Numbered from the stretch's first letter, positions 27,222 through 37,602 are shown. The stretch: 64,000 nucleotides of DNA from Leptolyngbya sp. BL0902 (GCF_016403105.1 NZ_CP046155.1:1488001-1552000), one strand, 5' to 3'. Notes: a model not told the origin generated them from the sequence alone. A program made the numbers and translations.

Positions 27222-28832
27222 CTAGGGGCTAGCCTCCACCCACTGGGTAGCCCAATCTCGGCCCACGCGGATGGTGATGTCGGAGTCGAGGTCGCCCGTC
27301 GATTCGGACAGCACTCGCCCCTGTCCCAGCACCGAATGGACTAACTCAGCGCTGCCGCGATCTCCTCGTTGGGCCACCACTTCTGTTGTTCGACTCACGA
27401 TAGGCGCATCATTACTCACATAGACGTTACTAAAGCCGTTATCCCGCAGGTAGCGAGCCATGGCGGCCCCAGCCCCAGCGGTATCTGAGGCATTTTGCAC
27501 GGCAATGCGTAGATTGGATACATAGCGGGTTCTGCCATTGTCGGCGTAGACGCCCACCCCCTCGGTTTGAAAAAAGGTTTGCAGAATGTTGGCTGAGGCT
27601 TCCCAGTCGGGCAGCCAGTAGCTGGCCTCAAACTCTGAGGTGGTGCTAAATCGTCCCGGCAGCATCACCATCTGGAAGTCGTCGGCCTCAATTTCTAGGC
27701 CAAAATTGGCCAAGGCCAGCATTTCTTCGAGGGTGAGGTTGGTATCGACATAGCGCTGCACCACCCGAATGGCCTGGGGCAGACTGGGCACCACCAGCGG
27801 ACTGGTTAAGCGCTCCCGCAGGGCCTTTAGCAGGATTTGCTGGCGCTGCACCCGGCCAATGTCTCCGGCATCGCTGCGGAAGCGGGCAAATTGCTCGGCT
27901 TGGTCGCCGTTGAGGGTTTGCCAGCCGGGATAGAGGTCGATGTAGAGCCCTTGGGTTTGGTCGGTGTACTGCATTCGGTGCGGCACTTCAACCTCAATGC
28001 CGCCAACCAAATCGACAATTTCCCGAAAGGCGGTGGTGTTGACTCGCACATAGCGATCAACCTGGACATTACCGAGGTTATCGGCGATGGTTTGGGCCAC
28101 GAGGGTGGGGCCACCTTCCACATTGGCATGGTTAACCTTAGCCATGCCGTAACCCGGAATTTGAACCCGCGTATCTCGTGGGATGGACATCACGCGGAGC
28201 GTGTCGTCTTGGGGGTTAACGCGCACCAGCAGCAACGTATCGGTGCGGCCCCCAAACACAGCGTCCGATCCAGGGGGGCCGTCTAGGTTCTCATCGAGAC
28301 CCATCACCAGAATCGTAACGGGGCGCGTGACCTGGTAGCGAAAGCCTGCCTGCCACAGATCGCTCAAGCCAACTCCTTCTGCGCTGGTCTCAGGCAGACC
28401 GGGCAACGGCAGAAAGAGCGCTGCCCCGGCACCAACCAAGGCCGACGTGGCAGCGGTGCCGACAAAAATACCGCTCCACAGTAGGCCACTGATGGCTCGC
28501 CCTAACCATCCCCGCTTCGGTGGGGCGGGCGGAGCAACGTAGCGGTAGGCGGAAAGGGGGTCGGGGTCGGCTGTGTCCGTGGAGTTATTGACCCCAGAGT
28601 TGGGACTAGGGGAGTTGGGCTTATCTAAGTTGGGCTCGTCTAAGTTGGGCTCGTCTAAGTTTGAAGCGTTCAGATCTGGGGCATCTGAGCTTGAATCCCT
28701 CAGGCTTGGCTCGTCCACCCCTGGCTCGTCCACCCTTGGATCATCTAAAACAGCCGTGGGGTGAGCCTCACTGGAGGAAGCGGGGGCTGGGATCGCTACG
28801 CCAGACTCTTCAGATTGCTTTGACGATGCCAT
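27222..28832 (-). CDS. LytR-CpsA-Psr (LCP) family protein with LytR_C domain
   Basis: A 536-residue membrane-anchored enzyme. LCP proteins transfer polyprenyl-linked polymers onto peptidoglycan. Order: a low-complexity cytoplasmic N-terminus (about 1-130) with Asp/Asn-rich LDEPN repeats, one membrane helix (SGIFVGTAATSALVGAGAAL), the LCP domain with FGGRTDTLLLVRVN, MSIPRDTRVQIPG and FARFRSDAGDIGRVQRQQ, and a C-terminal LytR_C domain (LRIAVQNASDTAGAG...). I use the ATG at 28832, the second in frame. It faces a sugar-nucleotide gene across a 430-base intergenic region. Confidence 0.92.
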   Translation of the reverse strand: MASSKQSEESGVAIPAPASSSEAHPTAVLDDPRVDEPGVDEPSLRDSSSDAPDLNASNLDEPNLDEPNLDKPNSPSPNSGVNNSTDTADPDPLSAYRYVAPPAPPKRGWLGRAISGLLWSGIFVGTAATSALVGAGAALFLPLPGLPETSAEGVGLSDLWQAGFRYQVTRPVTILVMGLDENLDGPPGSDAVFGGRTDTLLLVRVNPQDDTLRVMSIPRDTRVQIPGYGMAKVNHANVEGGPTLVAQTIADNLGNVQVDRYVRVNTTAFREIVDLVGGIEVEVPHRMQYTDQTQGLYIDLYPGWQTLNGDQAEQFARFRSDAGDIGRVQRQQILLKALRERLTSPLVVPSLPQAIRVVQRYVDTNLTLEEMLALANFGLEIEADDFQMVMLPGRFSTTSEFEASYWLPDWEASANILQTFFQTEGVGVYADNGRTRYVSNLRIAVQNASDTAGAGAAMARYLRDNGFSNVYVSNDAPIVSRTTEVVAQRGDRGSAELVHSVLGQGRVLSESTGDLDSDITIRVGRDWATQWVEASP

Positions 28833-29265
28833 GAATACCTGCCTCACTAACGTCACACCTCATACCCTGAGCCCTGGATCTCGAGGTTCCCGATGCCCCC
28901 AGCATCCCAAGGACGCTCCCTCAGACCGTCGCTCTACCCCAACCTACTGCGGATTATCTACCCATAGCTTAAAACCTCAGACACCTGGGGATCTGGCACT
29001 TTTAGGGTAGCGTTCTCCCAGGTTGAACGGGGATGCTTCGGATAAGCTTGGGGGAAGCCCTCTGGGGATTAACCTAAGCCATCGTGGACGGGCCATGGGT
29101 ATCGATATCTACCCTTATCCTCTTTGCCATTTCAACCTAGCTTTGCTAAATCGTAATGTGTTAATCAATATTAAGCTTTTTTCGCAAGGGACTGATCCCC
29201 CTAGGGATAGGATTAGAGCACAGATTTCCCAACGGTCTATAGATAAGTCTTAAGGATTAATACCT
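28833..29265. other. Divergent intergenic region between LCP and mannose-1-P guanylyltransferase genes
   Basis: No gene is seen in these 433 bases. It must contain the promoters of both divergent envelope-sugar genes. The right half is AT-richer, with an AAGGA ribosome site eight bases before the ATG at 29266. I found no riboswitch-like or terminator-like structure. Confidence 0.5.
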
Positions 29266-30327
29266 ATGGCAACCTTCATTCCCGTAATTCTCGCTGGTGG
29301 CAAAGGGGAGCGGTTTTGGCCCGTCAGCCGCCTTGCCTGCCCTAAGCAGTTCCTTTGCCTGGATGGCAGTGACCGGAGTTTGCTCCAGGCCACGGCGGAT
29401 CGGCTGTGTCAGTTGTCAGGCTCCTGGGACAATTTATGGGTAATTACGGCGGGGCATTTGGCGGATCGGGTGCGGCAGCAGTTGCCTCACCTGCCCGAAG
29501 CTAACCTGCTGGTGGAGCCCATGGGCCGGGATACGGCTCCCGCTGTGGCCTGGGCCACCCTCGAAATTGCTAAGCGCTACGGCCCGGATGCGGTGGTGGG
29601 CTTTTTTCCGGCTGATCACTGGATTGCCGATGAAGCGGCGTTCTGCGACACCCTAAAAGCTGCTGCCCACCTCGCCGCTGCCCAAGGAGCCATCGCTACC
29701 CTAGGCATTACCCCCACCTATGCCGCCACGGGCTACGGCTATATTGAGCAGGGCGAAGCCGCCGGAACCTACGGCGATCTGCCCGCCTACCAGGTCAGCC
29801 GCTTCACCGAAAAACCCGACGCCGCCACCGCCCAAACCTTCATCGACAGTGGCCGCTTTAGCTGGAACAGCGGTATGTTTGTGTTTCCAGCCCAGGTGAT
29901 GCTGACGGAGTTGAACGCCCACGCCCCCCAACTGATGCAGCCCATCCAAGCGCAGGGGGTGGCGGCCTATCCCGGCCTCGAAAAACTCAGTATTGACTAT
30001 GCAGTGATGGAGCACACCGATCACGCCTATGTAATGCCTGTGGCCTTTGGTTGGGATGACCTAGGCGACTGGAACGCCGTGGAGCGCTTGCTGAAGAAAC
30101 CCGACGACAAAAATGTTGACCTGGCCACCCACATTGCCCTAGACACCGAGGGCAGCATTGTCTATGCCTCCAACTCGGACGAGGTCGTTGTCACCATTGG
30201 CCTCAGCGATGTGGTGATTGTGCGCGATGGCAACGCCACCCTCATCGTTCACAAAGACCGCACCCAGGATATTAAGCAGGCGGTCAAACAGTTGGGGGCT
30301 GAAGAACGGTTCCAGCACCTTCTGTAA
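29266..30327 (+). CDS. Mannose-1-phosphate guanylyltransferase
   Basis: Makes GDP-mannose from mannose-1-phosphate and GTP for exopolysaccharide and glycan synthesis. The 353-residue nucleotidyltransferase has the signature ILAGGKGERFWPVSR followed by PKQFLCLDG (residues 8-31), the middle phrase LVEPMGRDTAPAVAWA, FFPADHWI, and FTEKPDAATAQTFI. It lacks the C-terminal isomerase domain of bifunctional AlgA/ManC proteins, so it is the single-function type. The C-terminal part ending DIKQAVKQLGAEERFQHLL agrees with this. It sits divergent to the LCP gene, a plausible partner in wall glycopolymer assembly. Confidence 0.93.
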   Translation: MATFIPVILAGGKGERFWPVSRLACPKQFLCLDGSDRSLLQATADRLCQLSGSWDNLWVITAGHLADRVRQQLPHLPEANLLVEPMGRDTAPAVAWATLEIAKRYGPDAVVGFFPADHWIADEAAFCDTLKAAAHLAAAQGAIATLGITPTYAATGYGYIEQGEAAGTYGDLPAYQVSRFTEKPDAATAQTFIDSGRFSWNSGMFVFPAQVMLTELNAHAPQLMQPIQAQGVAAYPGLEKLSIDYAVMEHTDHAYVMPVAFGWDDLGDWNAVERLLKKPDDKNVDLATHIALDTEGSIVYASNSDEVVVTIGLSDVVIVRDGNATLIVHKDRTQDIKQAVKQLGAEERFQHLL

Positions 30328-30440
30328 AGAACAACCAACGGCTCTAACGTGAGGCGGGACGCGTTGGGAGCAACCCACTGGAAAACAACACACCCCATGA
30401 CCTCCTAACGTAGGCCTATCGGTGGCTATCCACGAAGGAT

Positions 30441-30626
30441 TTAGGCATTATTTCGCAGTCGATCCTTAGTACGGGAGCTGAGCTGTTGGTCAATGATGTC
30501 TTTATCCCGTGATCCCCAAACGCTCATGCGCCTCTGGGCCTGGTTGATCTGGTGATTGTCTGAGAGGCGGTTGATTAAGTCCGCTTCATAGGATCGCTGA
30601 CGGGAACTCATCCGAGATTTTCCCAT
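30441..30626 (-). CDS. Small hydrophilic hypothetical protein
   Basis: A 61-residue, highly charged protein (MGKSRMSSRQRSYEADLINR at the start) rich in Arg, Gln, Asp and Ser, with no membrane segment. I limit the gene to the ATG at 30626, with AGG about 11 bases upstream, because the longer open frame to 30773 has an unlikely composition. An ATG five codons later is also possible. I do not recognise a family. Confidence 0.45.
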   Translation of the reverse strand: MGKSRMSSRQRSYEADLINRLSDNHQINQAQRRMSVWGSRDKDIIDQQLSSRTKDRLRNNA

Positions 30627-30793
30627 GATGTCATCTACCTGTGGTGGTGGGGCCTGGTTCCACTGTAGGCGGCGATGATGGCTTCGGACGATTTCCCTAC
30701 ATAAGTTTGCACTGGCGAGAGTGCAAAGAATGGGGACAGACTGAAGGTTCCGTCCGGTGGAGGGCGACTCCATCTGTCCCCTAGGCCAGGATG

Positions 30794-32998
30794 CTAACCC
30801 AGCAGCGCCTTGGCACGGGCCACGAAGTTTTCGGCAGTGAGGCCATTGAGGGCCATGATTTGCCCTGCGGTGGCGGTGGTTTCGCCGCGCTTCCAGGCAA
30901 AGGTGTCGCGGGGGGCGGTGCTGCGCAGCATGATGGGTTCAAGCATGGCGCTGGAACCACCCGTTACACCAATCACCACATCGCCGCCAAACAGCCGCTC
31001 AAATCCGGCATCATCCAGGAAGGCGCTGTCCGGCTCGGAGCACATATCCCAGGCGACATCGGTAGGGCGATAGAGTTGGCGGGGGCTGACCACGGAAACA
31101 ATCCGGCTACCGATGCCTGCGCTGGCCAGTTGCTCGGCGGCCTCGAAGACGGGGATCAGGGTCATGTCGCCAATCACCGCAAACACTACGGTCTTTTCAC
31201 CGGGGGTAGAAGCGAGTTCCACCGCGCCCTCGGCCAGGGCTTGGCGGGTTTGCTCGAAGGTGGTGCGGATGGGCAGGGGCGACTTGCTGGCGGTGATGGT
31301 GACGCCCTTGTTGACGGTGCCCAAGGCCCAGTCGTAGCAGACCTGAATACCGTTGGCGTCGGTGGGAAAGAGGGGGAACACGTTGCCGTTCCGCATCATC
31401 CCGGCAAAGTAGTTTTCGATTTCCGGGCGCTGGTGGGTCCAGCCGTTGCGGCCCTGTTCCAGGGCTCCGGCGGTAAACAGGGTGATGGTGGAGGGGGTGG
31501 GGCGGCGCAGTTCGGCCATGGCCTGGGTGACGGTTTGCCAAATGGGCAGGCCGTTGATGGCGAAGGATTCGTAGGAACACCAGAGGGTGCGACCACCAAA
31601 CAACGCCTGGGCGGCGGCGAGTCCGGCACAGGCATCTTCGCTGAGGGGTTCGTAGACCTGGCCCTGGGGCTGCTGGAAATAGGTGGCGTCGGCGGTGGGG
31701 TGGATGATCTTGAGCGCCTGGTTGATGTTGTTGATGCCGGAAGCGGCGTTGCCGTCGGCGTTTGTCACCACAAAGGTGGGGTCTTGCTGACCCACATAGC
31801 CCACTAGGGCACCCATGGCCGTTGTGGCGACTTGCTTATCGCCGCCCACGGGGAACTCGTTGAGGGGCAGCGTTCCTAAGTCCGCCAGGGGCAGAGTTTT
31901 CTCGGTGACGGCCACCTTGGCCCCAGGGCCACCCGCCGCCCGTTCGTAGTTGGTACGCACCAGGTTCCAGGCGTCGGGATGCAGAGCGCGAGTCGTCAGG
32001 GCGCTAACGATGTAGTCCCGCTCTAGGGAATCGCCGGGGTAGAGGTTGTGGGATTGGGCACCGCGCTTATGGACGCCTGCGCCCTTGAGCTGCTTCACGA
32101 TCAGCACTGTCAACGTGCCGCCCAGGGCCAGTTTGGCGGCTTTGTCCGTGGCTTCGAGGACGGCCTGGGTAAAGGCGAACCGCTGGGGGAAACTGAAGGC
32201 GGTGCTATCGACGTAGTCTCCGGGCTGGTTGGCATCATCAAAGTCCTTGGCATCCACCAGGATTACCTCCTGGAAGCCGTTGCCGCGCCAGTAGTCGATC
32301 ATGGCCTGGTTGCTCTTGGTGGAGACCATGCTGTGGTGCTCTTGGCTGTAGCCGTTCCACACCAGGATGGGCAGGAAGTTGGTGGCGCTGGGGTAGGCGG
32401 TATTGAAGTGAGCGATGCTGCTCATGATGTAGGGTTCGCCCAGGCCGCCATCGCCGATGGTGACGGGGAACAGCACGCCGGGATGGAGTTTCGCCCCAGC
32501 CATGGCAAAGTGTTGACCCTGACCGAGGGGGCCAGCGGGGGCCAGCAGACCCGGAATTTGGCCCGACAGGTGGCCCAGCAAGCCGTGGGTTTCCCGGAAG
32601 CGGTCGCACAAATCTTGCACGGTGTTGATGCCCATGGCTTCGAGGGAGCCATCCAAAAACACGTTGCTATAGAAGCCCGGAGCGTGGTGGCCCACTTCCG
32701 TAACGATATTCTTGTGGCCCAGCATCACCAGGGAGGCGATGGCTTCGGCAATGCTGGCAAACCCGCCGGGGTGGCCCGACTCCTTGCTGGCAGTCATTTG
32801 TAGCGTCAGGTAGCGCAGGGCATCGGCGGCCAGCAGGGTTTGGTAGACGGCAGCGGGGTCGCTAGGGGAAGCAATGGCGGTTTGGCCGGGGGCAATGGCG
32901 GCCTCTTGGCCGTGAGCCGCGAAATCTGGGGGCAGTTCCCCAAAATGCTGAATCCCCTCCACAAAAGCCGGAACCGATTGGGTGGTAGCCGCCGTCAT
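30794..32998 (-). CDS. Thiamine-diphosphate enzyme, transketolase/phosphoketolase-like (Sll0529 type)
   Basis: A 734-residue TPP-dependent enzyme with an N-terminal pyrimidine/PP region (SKESGHPGGFASIAEAIASL, like transketolase), the diphosphate-binding phrase VTIGDGGLGEPYIMSS followed 28 residues on by LVWNGYSQEHHS, a transketolase-type central domain and C-terminal domain. The LPILVWNGY and NGWTHQRPEIENYF stretches recall phosphoketolases, which split xylulose-5-P or fructose-6-P with phosphate. I believe it is the group of Synechocystis Sll0529, the more divergent phosphoketolase-like protein; this is from memory and unproven. The start at 32998 has AAGGGG upstream. Confidence 0.7.
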   Translation of the reverse strand: MTAATTQSVPAFVEGIQHFGELPPDFAAHGQEAAIAPGQTAIASPSDPAAVYQTLLAADALRYLTLQMTASKESGHPGGFASIAEAIASLVMLGHKNIVTEVGHHAPGFYSNVFLDGSLEAMGINTVQDLCDRFRETHGLLGHLSGQIPGLLAPAGPLGQGQHFAMAGAKLHPGVLFPVTIGDGGLGEPYIMSSIAHFNTAYPSATNFLPILVWNGYSQEHHSMVSTKSNQAMIDYWRGNGFQEVILVDAKDFDDANQPGDYVDSTAFSFPQRFAFTQAVLEATDKAAKLALGGTLTVLIVKQLKGAGVHKRGAQSHNLYPGDSLERDYIVSALTTRALHPDAWNLVRTNYERAAGGPGAKVAVTEKTLPLADLGTLPLNEFPVGGDKQVATTAMGALVGYVGQQDPTFVVTNADGNAASGINNINQALKIIHPTADATYFQQPQGQVYEPLSEDACAGLAAAQALFGGRTLWCSYESFAINGLPIWQTVTQAMAELRRPTPSTITLFTAGALEQGRNGWTHQRPEIENYFAGMMRNGNVFPLFPTDANGIQVCYDWALGTVNKGVTITASKSPLPIRTTFEQTRQALAEGAVELASTPGEKTVVFAVIGDMTLIPVFEAAEQLASAGIGSRIVSVVSPRQLYRPTDVAWDMCSEPDSAFLDDAGFERLFGGDVVIGVTGGSSAMLEPIMLRSTAPRDTFAWKRGETTATAGQIMALNGLTAENFVARAKALLG

Positions 32999-33303
32999 AC
33001 TCAAACCCCTTAACAAGCGTCAAAATAGCAAAACATTCATTCCCAAGCTGATCCTGACCACAGAAGCCCAGCTTAAGCTCACAGGTCACTGTATACAATC
33101 AGCCAAGGTCTGCTTACCATCCTACACAGCGACGGGTAGCCCTTGATCGAAAGGCCCAGTTTCCCAAGATAGAAATCCCGTTGTTTAGGAATAGACAGGC
33201 CAACCCTACCCCTCGGCCAACGGCGATTTTGGCGATTTTGATGGCCACCAAGATGCCTACCCTGCGAGGACGCGGCTCAGCTCCAGATTGTGTGCCGCGA
33301 TCC

Positions 33304-33936
33304 TTACTTGGTGCCAAACAGCCGATCCCCCGCATCCCCCAAACCGGGCAGAATGTAGCCCCGCTCATCCAGCTTTTCGTCGATGGCGGCGGTGTAGAGG
33401 GGCACATCGGGGTGTTCCCGGCGAAAATGGGCGACGCCCTCCGGTGCCGCCAGCAAACACAAAAACCGCAGCGACCGAGGATTGGCCTGCTTGAGAGGAT
33501 ACAGCGCCGCAACGGCAGTATTGCCCGTGGCGATCATTGGATCCACCACCAACACATCCCGGTCGGCCAAATTTTCCGGCACTTTGTAGAAATACTCAAT
33601 CACCCGCAAGGTTTGGGGGTCGCGATACAGCCCAATGTGGCCCACCCGCGCCGAGGGAATCAGCTCTAAAATGCCATCCAAAATGCCCTGCCCCGCCCGC
33701 ATAATCGACACCACCACCAGCTTTTTCTCCGGGGCCAACACCGGAGCCTGCATCGTGGCCAGCGGCGTTTCGATGGTCTCCAACTTCAGCGGCAAATCCC
33801 GCGTTACCTCGTAGGCCATCAGCAAACTAATTTCCTTCAGCAGGGCACGAAACTTGGCCGTACTGGTCTCCGCCCGCCGCATCAGGGTGAGCTTGTGTTG
33901 AATCAGAGGATGGTCGATGAGATGGAGGTTGGTCAT
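33304..33936 (-). CDS. upp: Uracil phosphoribosyltransferase
   Basis: Salvages uracil with PRPP to give UMP in the cytoplasm. The 210-residue protein has the usual start ([17 protein letters not shown]), the flexible-loop region [18 protein letters not shown], the 13-residue PRPP motif [14 protein letters not shown] and the uracil-binding C-terminus [19 protein letters not shown]. The length and ending are exactly as in other bacterial Upp proteins. It is monocistronic. Confidence 0.96.
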   Translation of the reverse strand: MTNLHLIDHPLIQHKLTLMRRAETSTAKFRALLKEISLLMAYEVTRDLPLKLETIETPLATMQAPVLAPEKKLVVVSIMRAGQGILDGILELIPSARVGHIGLYRDPQTLRVIEYFYKVPENLADRDVLVVDPMIATGNTAVAALYPLKQANPRSLRFLCLLAAPEGVAHFRREHPDVPLYTAAIDEKLDERGYILPGLGDAGDRLFGTK

Positions 33937-33964
33937 AGGGCTTAAGCGCTAGGGAATCGGCTAA

Positions 33965-33982
33965 GACGCACTGCGGTGCGCC
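33965..33982. repeat. Short dispersed hairpin (CGCAC-TGCG-GTGCG type)
   Basis: GACGCACTGCGGTGCGCC folds with a CGCAC/GTGCG stem and is followed by CGTACCGG. In form it resembles two other hairpins in the window (36764 and 51737), which are followed by CCCCTACGG or close variants. I take all three as members of a dispersed palindromic intergenic element. Confidence 0.45.
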
Positions 33983-34145
33983 CGTACCGGGGATTGTGGC
34001 CTTGAGAATTCTGCCTTCTCAATGGCATTCCGTCTGCTCTATGGGGCACAAGTCGCGTTCCGCTAAAGGATAGGCCCCTGGTCAAGCACGGGAGTCGATT
34101 GAATTCCCCCTGAACCAAATCGTTCTCTGGCCAAAGGTCAAGGCG

Positions 34146-35957
34146 CTAGGCGGAAAGGGCCTGAACTATCCGATCCCGAATTAGATCAACCACGGCGTCT
34201 AGAGCGATTTCTTCTGCTTCTCCGGTGGCTCGATCCACAACTTCCACAAAGCCATCGGCCAGGGCGCGGCCAGTGACGATGCGGTAGGGAATACCGATTA
34301 GCTCGGAGTCTTTGAACTTGACTCCGGCCCGTTCGTCGCGGTCGTCGAGCAGGGTTTCTACACCAGCGGCATTGAGGGCCGTGTAAATTTGGGTGGCGGC
34401 TTCTACCTGACGGGCATCGCCGATGTTAGGAATCACCACAATGGCGTGGTAGGGGGCGATGGCCAGGGGCCAGATGATGCCGTTTTTGTCGTAGGACTGC
34501 TCTACAGCGGCTTGGGCTAGGCGAGAGACCCCAATGCCGTAGCAGCCCATCACCAGGGGTTGGTAGTCACCGCCTTCACTGGTGTAGGTAGCTCCCATGG
34601 CGTTGGAATATTTGGTGCCTAGCTGGAAGATATGGCCGATTTCAATGCCCCGTGCGGTTTGTAGTGGCTGGCTAGGGTCGTGGATAGCCCGATCTCCGGC
34701 CATCGCCTTCCGTACATCGACGATCAGCTTGGGCAGGGTAAATTCCTGGCCCCAGTTTGCGCCCACGACGTGGTAGCCAGATTCGTTAGATCCTGTGACA
34801 AAACCCTTCAGGTCAACCGCCGTGTGATCGACCAACCGCAGGAACTGGGGTTCTAGGTCTTTGACGCCAGACTGGATATGGTCATCGCTCAAGTCGGGGG
34901 CCATGTAGCCCAGGGGCAGGGGCTTGGTGGCCCATTTAGCTTGGGCTTCGGCATCGGGCACGGTCAGCGAGAGCACCGTGGTGCCGCCGTAGGTGGGGGC
35001 CAGTTTGGTGAGTTCGTTGATCAGCTTCACGTCGTTGACGTCCTGATCGCCGCGAATGCTGACGATTACCAGCAGGGTTTTGCCATGGTCAAACACCGCC
35101 TGATACAGCACGTTTTTGACGATCTGGGTGGGCGAACACTGAAGGAACGCGGCCAGGGATTCAATGGTGGGGGTGTTGGGCGTGTCGAGCTTCTCAAAGG
35201 TCGTGAATCGGGACGGTTCCGCTTCCACGGGCAGAGAAACGGCCTTTTCCACATTGGCGGCGTATTGGCCATCCTCGGTGTACAGAACCTCGTCCTCTCC
35301 GGCGTCGGCCAGCACCATGAACTCCGTCGATCCTGACCCGCCGATGGCTCCAGAGTCGGCATCCACCGCCCGAAACTTAAGCCCACAGCGGCGCAGAATG
35401 GTGCTGTAGGCGGCGTACATCTCGTTGTAGGTCTGCTTGAGGCTATCCTCATCGGCGTGGAAGGAGTAGCCGTCCTTCATAATGAACTCGCGCCCGCGCA
35501 TGAGGCCGAACCGGGGCCGGATTTCGTCGCGAAACTTGGTTTGAATTTGGTACAAATGCAGCGGCAACTGACGATAGGAGCGGATCATATCCCGCGCAAT
35601 GGACGTGATAATTTCCTCGTGGGTGGGGCCAAGGCCCATTTCCTGCTGGCGGCGATCCACCAGGGAGAACATGATCCCCTCGGCCTTGGTGTAGGTGTCC
35701 CAACGGCCCGACTCGCGCCACAGGTCGGCGGGCTGAAGCTGGGGCAGGAGGCATTCCTGGGCTCCGGTGGCGTTCATTTCCTCGCGCACAATGGCAGAAA
35801 TTTTGTTCAGTACCCGCCACAGCAGCGGCATGTAGGCATAGACCCCGCTGGCCACCCGACGAATGTAGCCCGCCCGCAGCAGCAGCTTGTGGCTGGGGAT
35901 TTCGGCCTCCGCCGGATTCTCCCGCAGGGTGACAAACAGCATTTGAGACAGGCGCAT
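34146..35957 (-). CDS. proS: Prolyl-tRNA synthetase
   Basis: Class II aminoacyl-tRNA synthetase of the bacterial (ProS1) type with the inserted editing domain. Order in the 603 residues: motif 1 region [24 protein letters not shown], motif 2 with [25 protein letters not shown], the INS editing domain (about 225-410, containing [17 protein letters not shown]), motif 3 [10 protein letters not shown], and the anticodon-binding domain with [14 protein letters not shown]. The ATG at 35957 has GGAG seven bases upstream and matches the family start. Single gene. Confidence 0.96.
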   Translation of the reverse strand: MRLSQMLFVTLRENPAEAEIPSHKLLLRAGYIRRVASGVYAYMPLLWRVLNKISAIVREEMNATGAQECLLPQLQPADLWRESGRWDTYTKAEGIMFSLVDRRQQEMGLGPTHEEIITSIARDMIRSYRQLPLHLYQIQTKFRDEIRPRFGLMRGREFIMKDGYSFHADEDSLKQTYNEMYAAYSTILRRCGLKFRAVDADSGAIGGSGSTEFMVLADAGEDEVLYTEDGQYAANVEKAVSLPVEAEPSRFTTFEKLDTPNTPTIESLAAFLQCSPTQIVKNVLYQAVFDHGKTLLVIVSIRGDQDVNDVKLINELTKLAPTYGGTTVLSLTVPDAEAQAKWATKPLPLGYMAPDLSDDHIQSGVKDLEPQFLRLVDHTAVDLKGFVTGSNESGYHVVGANWGQEFTLPKLIVDVRKAMAGDRAIHDPSQPLQTARGIEIGHIFQLGTKYSNAMGATYTSEGGDYQPLVMGCYGIGVSRLAQAAVEQSYDKNGIIWPLAIAPYHAIVVIPNIGDARQVEAATQIYTALNAAGVETLLDDRDERAGVKFKDSELIGIPYRIVTGRALADGFVEVVDRATGEAEEIALDAVVDLIRDRIVQALSA

Positions 35958-36126
35958 GGGACTCTCCAGATGGGCTAAATCAGGGCAACAAGAACGTCGA
36001 TTCAGCAACGTCCATTAAGCATAGTAGTCGATTCTGACTGAACACCCCCCTTTGGAATGAACAGCGCTATTTTCAGCGGCCTTTTGCTATAGAGTTATGG
36101 GCAAACGAAACAATCAGGACGTAGCG

Positions 36127-36747
36127 ATGACTCTGACCTGCAAGGATTTGGTGACTATCCATGCCGAGGCCTGGGAACGGGCCACCGTCCATCCCTTTCT
36201 GACGGGTTGCCAGCAGGGCACCATCACCGCCGCTCAGTTTAATACCTGGCTGGTGCAGGATTACCTCTTCGTGAAGGATTTTACCCGCATGGTAGGGAAA
36301 ATGCTGGCGGCGGCTCCCGATCATCACCTCGATGTGCTGCTGGCGGGGCTCGTGGCCCTCAAGGATGAACTGCTGTGGTTTCAGGCCAAGGCCGAGGAGC
36401 GGGGACTGTCCCTAGAGGCTCCTCGGCAATCGACCTGCACCCAGTATTGCGACTTTATGGCAGGGCTGGTGCTAGAGCCCTATCCCGTCCAAGCCACCGC
36501 CCTGTGGGCCATCGAAGCGGCCTACAACCAGGGCTGGCAGCGTCCCGGCCCCATGCCATCTCCCTACACCGAATTTGCCGACCGCTGGGGCAATACAGGC
36601 TTTACCACCTATGTTGATCAACTGGCGTCCCAGGCCGATCAAGTCCTAGCCCAGGCCAGCGACCACACCCAAGCCCTGGCTTCGACAACCTTTCTGCGGA
36701 TTGCCAACCTAGAAACGGCCTTTTGGCAGATGGCCTTTGTAGCTTAG
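36127..36747 (+). CDS. TenA family protein
   Basis: A 206-residue all-helical protein of the TenA/thiaminase II (haem-oxygenase-like) fold: HPFLTGCQQGTITAAQFNTWLVQDYLFV near residue 18, a LVALKDELLWFQ segment, and a C-terminal RIANLETAFWQMAF. TenA enzymes hydrolyse aminomethylpyrimidines or thiamine to salvage HMP for thiamine synthesis. A catalytic Cys expected near the middle of the fold is seen as TCTQYCDFMAG. No thiamine riboswitch is apparent upstream. The start at 36127 has GGACG upstream. Confidence 0.85.
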   Translation: MTLTCKDLVTIHAEAWERATVHPFLTGCQQGTITAAQFNTWLVQDYLFVKDFTRMVGKMLAAAPDHHLDVLLAGLVALKDELLWFQAKAEERGLSLEAPRQSTCTQYCDFMAGLVLEPYPVQATALWAIEAAYNQGWQRPGPMPSPYTEFADRWGNTGFTTYVDQLASQADQVLAQASDHTQALASTTFLRIANLETAFWQMAFVA

Positions 36748-36763
36748 TGAATAGGGGGTCAAC

Positions 36764-36786
36764 AGGGGCGAGGAGACCTCGCCCCT
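36764..36786. repeat. Dispersed hairpin AGGGGCGAGG-AGA-CCTCGCCCCT
   Basis: A perfect 10-base stem with an AGA loop, followed by ACGG, between the convergent tenA and hisB genes. A close variant occurs at 51737-51759, again followed by ACGG. It may serve as a bidirectional terminator here, but the recurrence points to a repeat family. Confidence 0.7.
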
Positions 36787-36827
36787 ACGGATGGTCGGGC
36801 GGGGTCTCGGGGGGCTAATTTACTAAT

Positions 36828-37463
36828 TTAGAGGACGCCCTTGGAACTGGGGATCAGGTGGGCGCGGCGGGGATCGACCTCTACGGCCATCCGCATGGCT
36901 CTGGCGAAGGCTTTGAAGGTGGCTTCGATGATGTGGTGGGAGTTGATGCCGTCGAGTTGGCGCAGGTGCAGAGTCATTTGGCTGTGGTTGACGATGGCGA
37001 CAAAGAACTCGCGCACCAGTTGGGTGTCGTAGGTGCCAACCCGCTCGGTGGGAATCGTCAGGCCATAGCTGAGGTGGGGCCGTCCTGAAAAGTCCAACGC
37101 TACCTGCACCAGAGATTCATCCAGGGGCGCGACAAAGTGACCAAAGCGGGTGATGCCCTTGCGGTCGCCCAGGGCTTGGTGCAGCGCCATGCCGAGGGTG
37201 ATGCCCACGTCTTCGTTGGTGTGGTGGTCGTCGATGTGGAGGTCGCCCTGGGCCTGCACGTCCAAATCAATCAACCCGTGGGAGGAAATTTGGTGCAGCA
37301 TATGATCCAAGAAGGGAATACCCGTGTTGGCGCTGCATTGGCCACTGCCGTCGAGGTTGAGGCTCACCCGCACGTCGGTTTCTCCGGTGGTGCGGCTGAC
37401 GCTAGCTTGCCGAGGGGAGAACGCCGCAGGGGCAACGGACGGAGGACGGTCTTGGATTTGCAT
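36828..37463 (-). CDS. hisB: Imidazoleglycerol-phosphate dehydratase HisB
   Basis: Sixth step of histidine synthesis. The 211-residue protein is the monofunctional type: metal-binding repeats HHTNEDVGI and [15 protein letters not shown] are both present, with [19 protein letters not shown] and SLNLDGSGQ near the start. The ending PSSKGVL is the normal C-terminus. The N-terminus has about 20 extra residues ([19 protein letters not shown]) before the core, so the true start may be internal. No other his genes are adjacent. Confidence 0.95.
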   Translation of the reverse strand: MQIQDRPPSVAPAAFSPRQASVSRTTGETDVRVSLNLDGSGQCSANTGIPFLDHMLHQISSHGLIDLDVQAQGDLHIDDHHTNEDVGITLGMALHQALGDRKGITRFGHFVAPLDESLVQVALDFSGRPHLSYGLTIPTERVGTYDTQLVREFFVAIVNHSQMTLHLRQLDGINSHHIIEATFKAFARAMRMAVEVDPRRAHLIPSSKGVL

Positions 37464-37602
37464 GGCACAGATTGAAACAAGGCTGGGTCTATCTTATCCC
37501 GTGGGCCTCTCCATCTGGGGAGGGAAGGCTGATTTTGTGCCGCCATGGTACGGCCCCTCGCCCTGCCCCCAGCACTACGCCGACGCAAGGCGACGGGGCG
37601 GG

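Noticed and set aside
30791-31807. 338-codon plus-strand open frame, Gly/Ala/Val rich
   Set aside because: Antisense to the phosphoketolase-like gene, with shadow-type composition and no motif. The frame at 32048-32803 is rejected for the same reason.
36009-36126. Possible thiamine riboswitch before tenA
   Set aside because: The conserved CTGAGA and ACCTGA-type elements are not present in this short leader.
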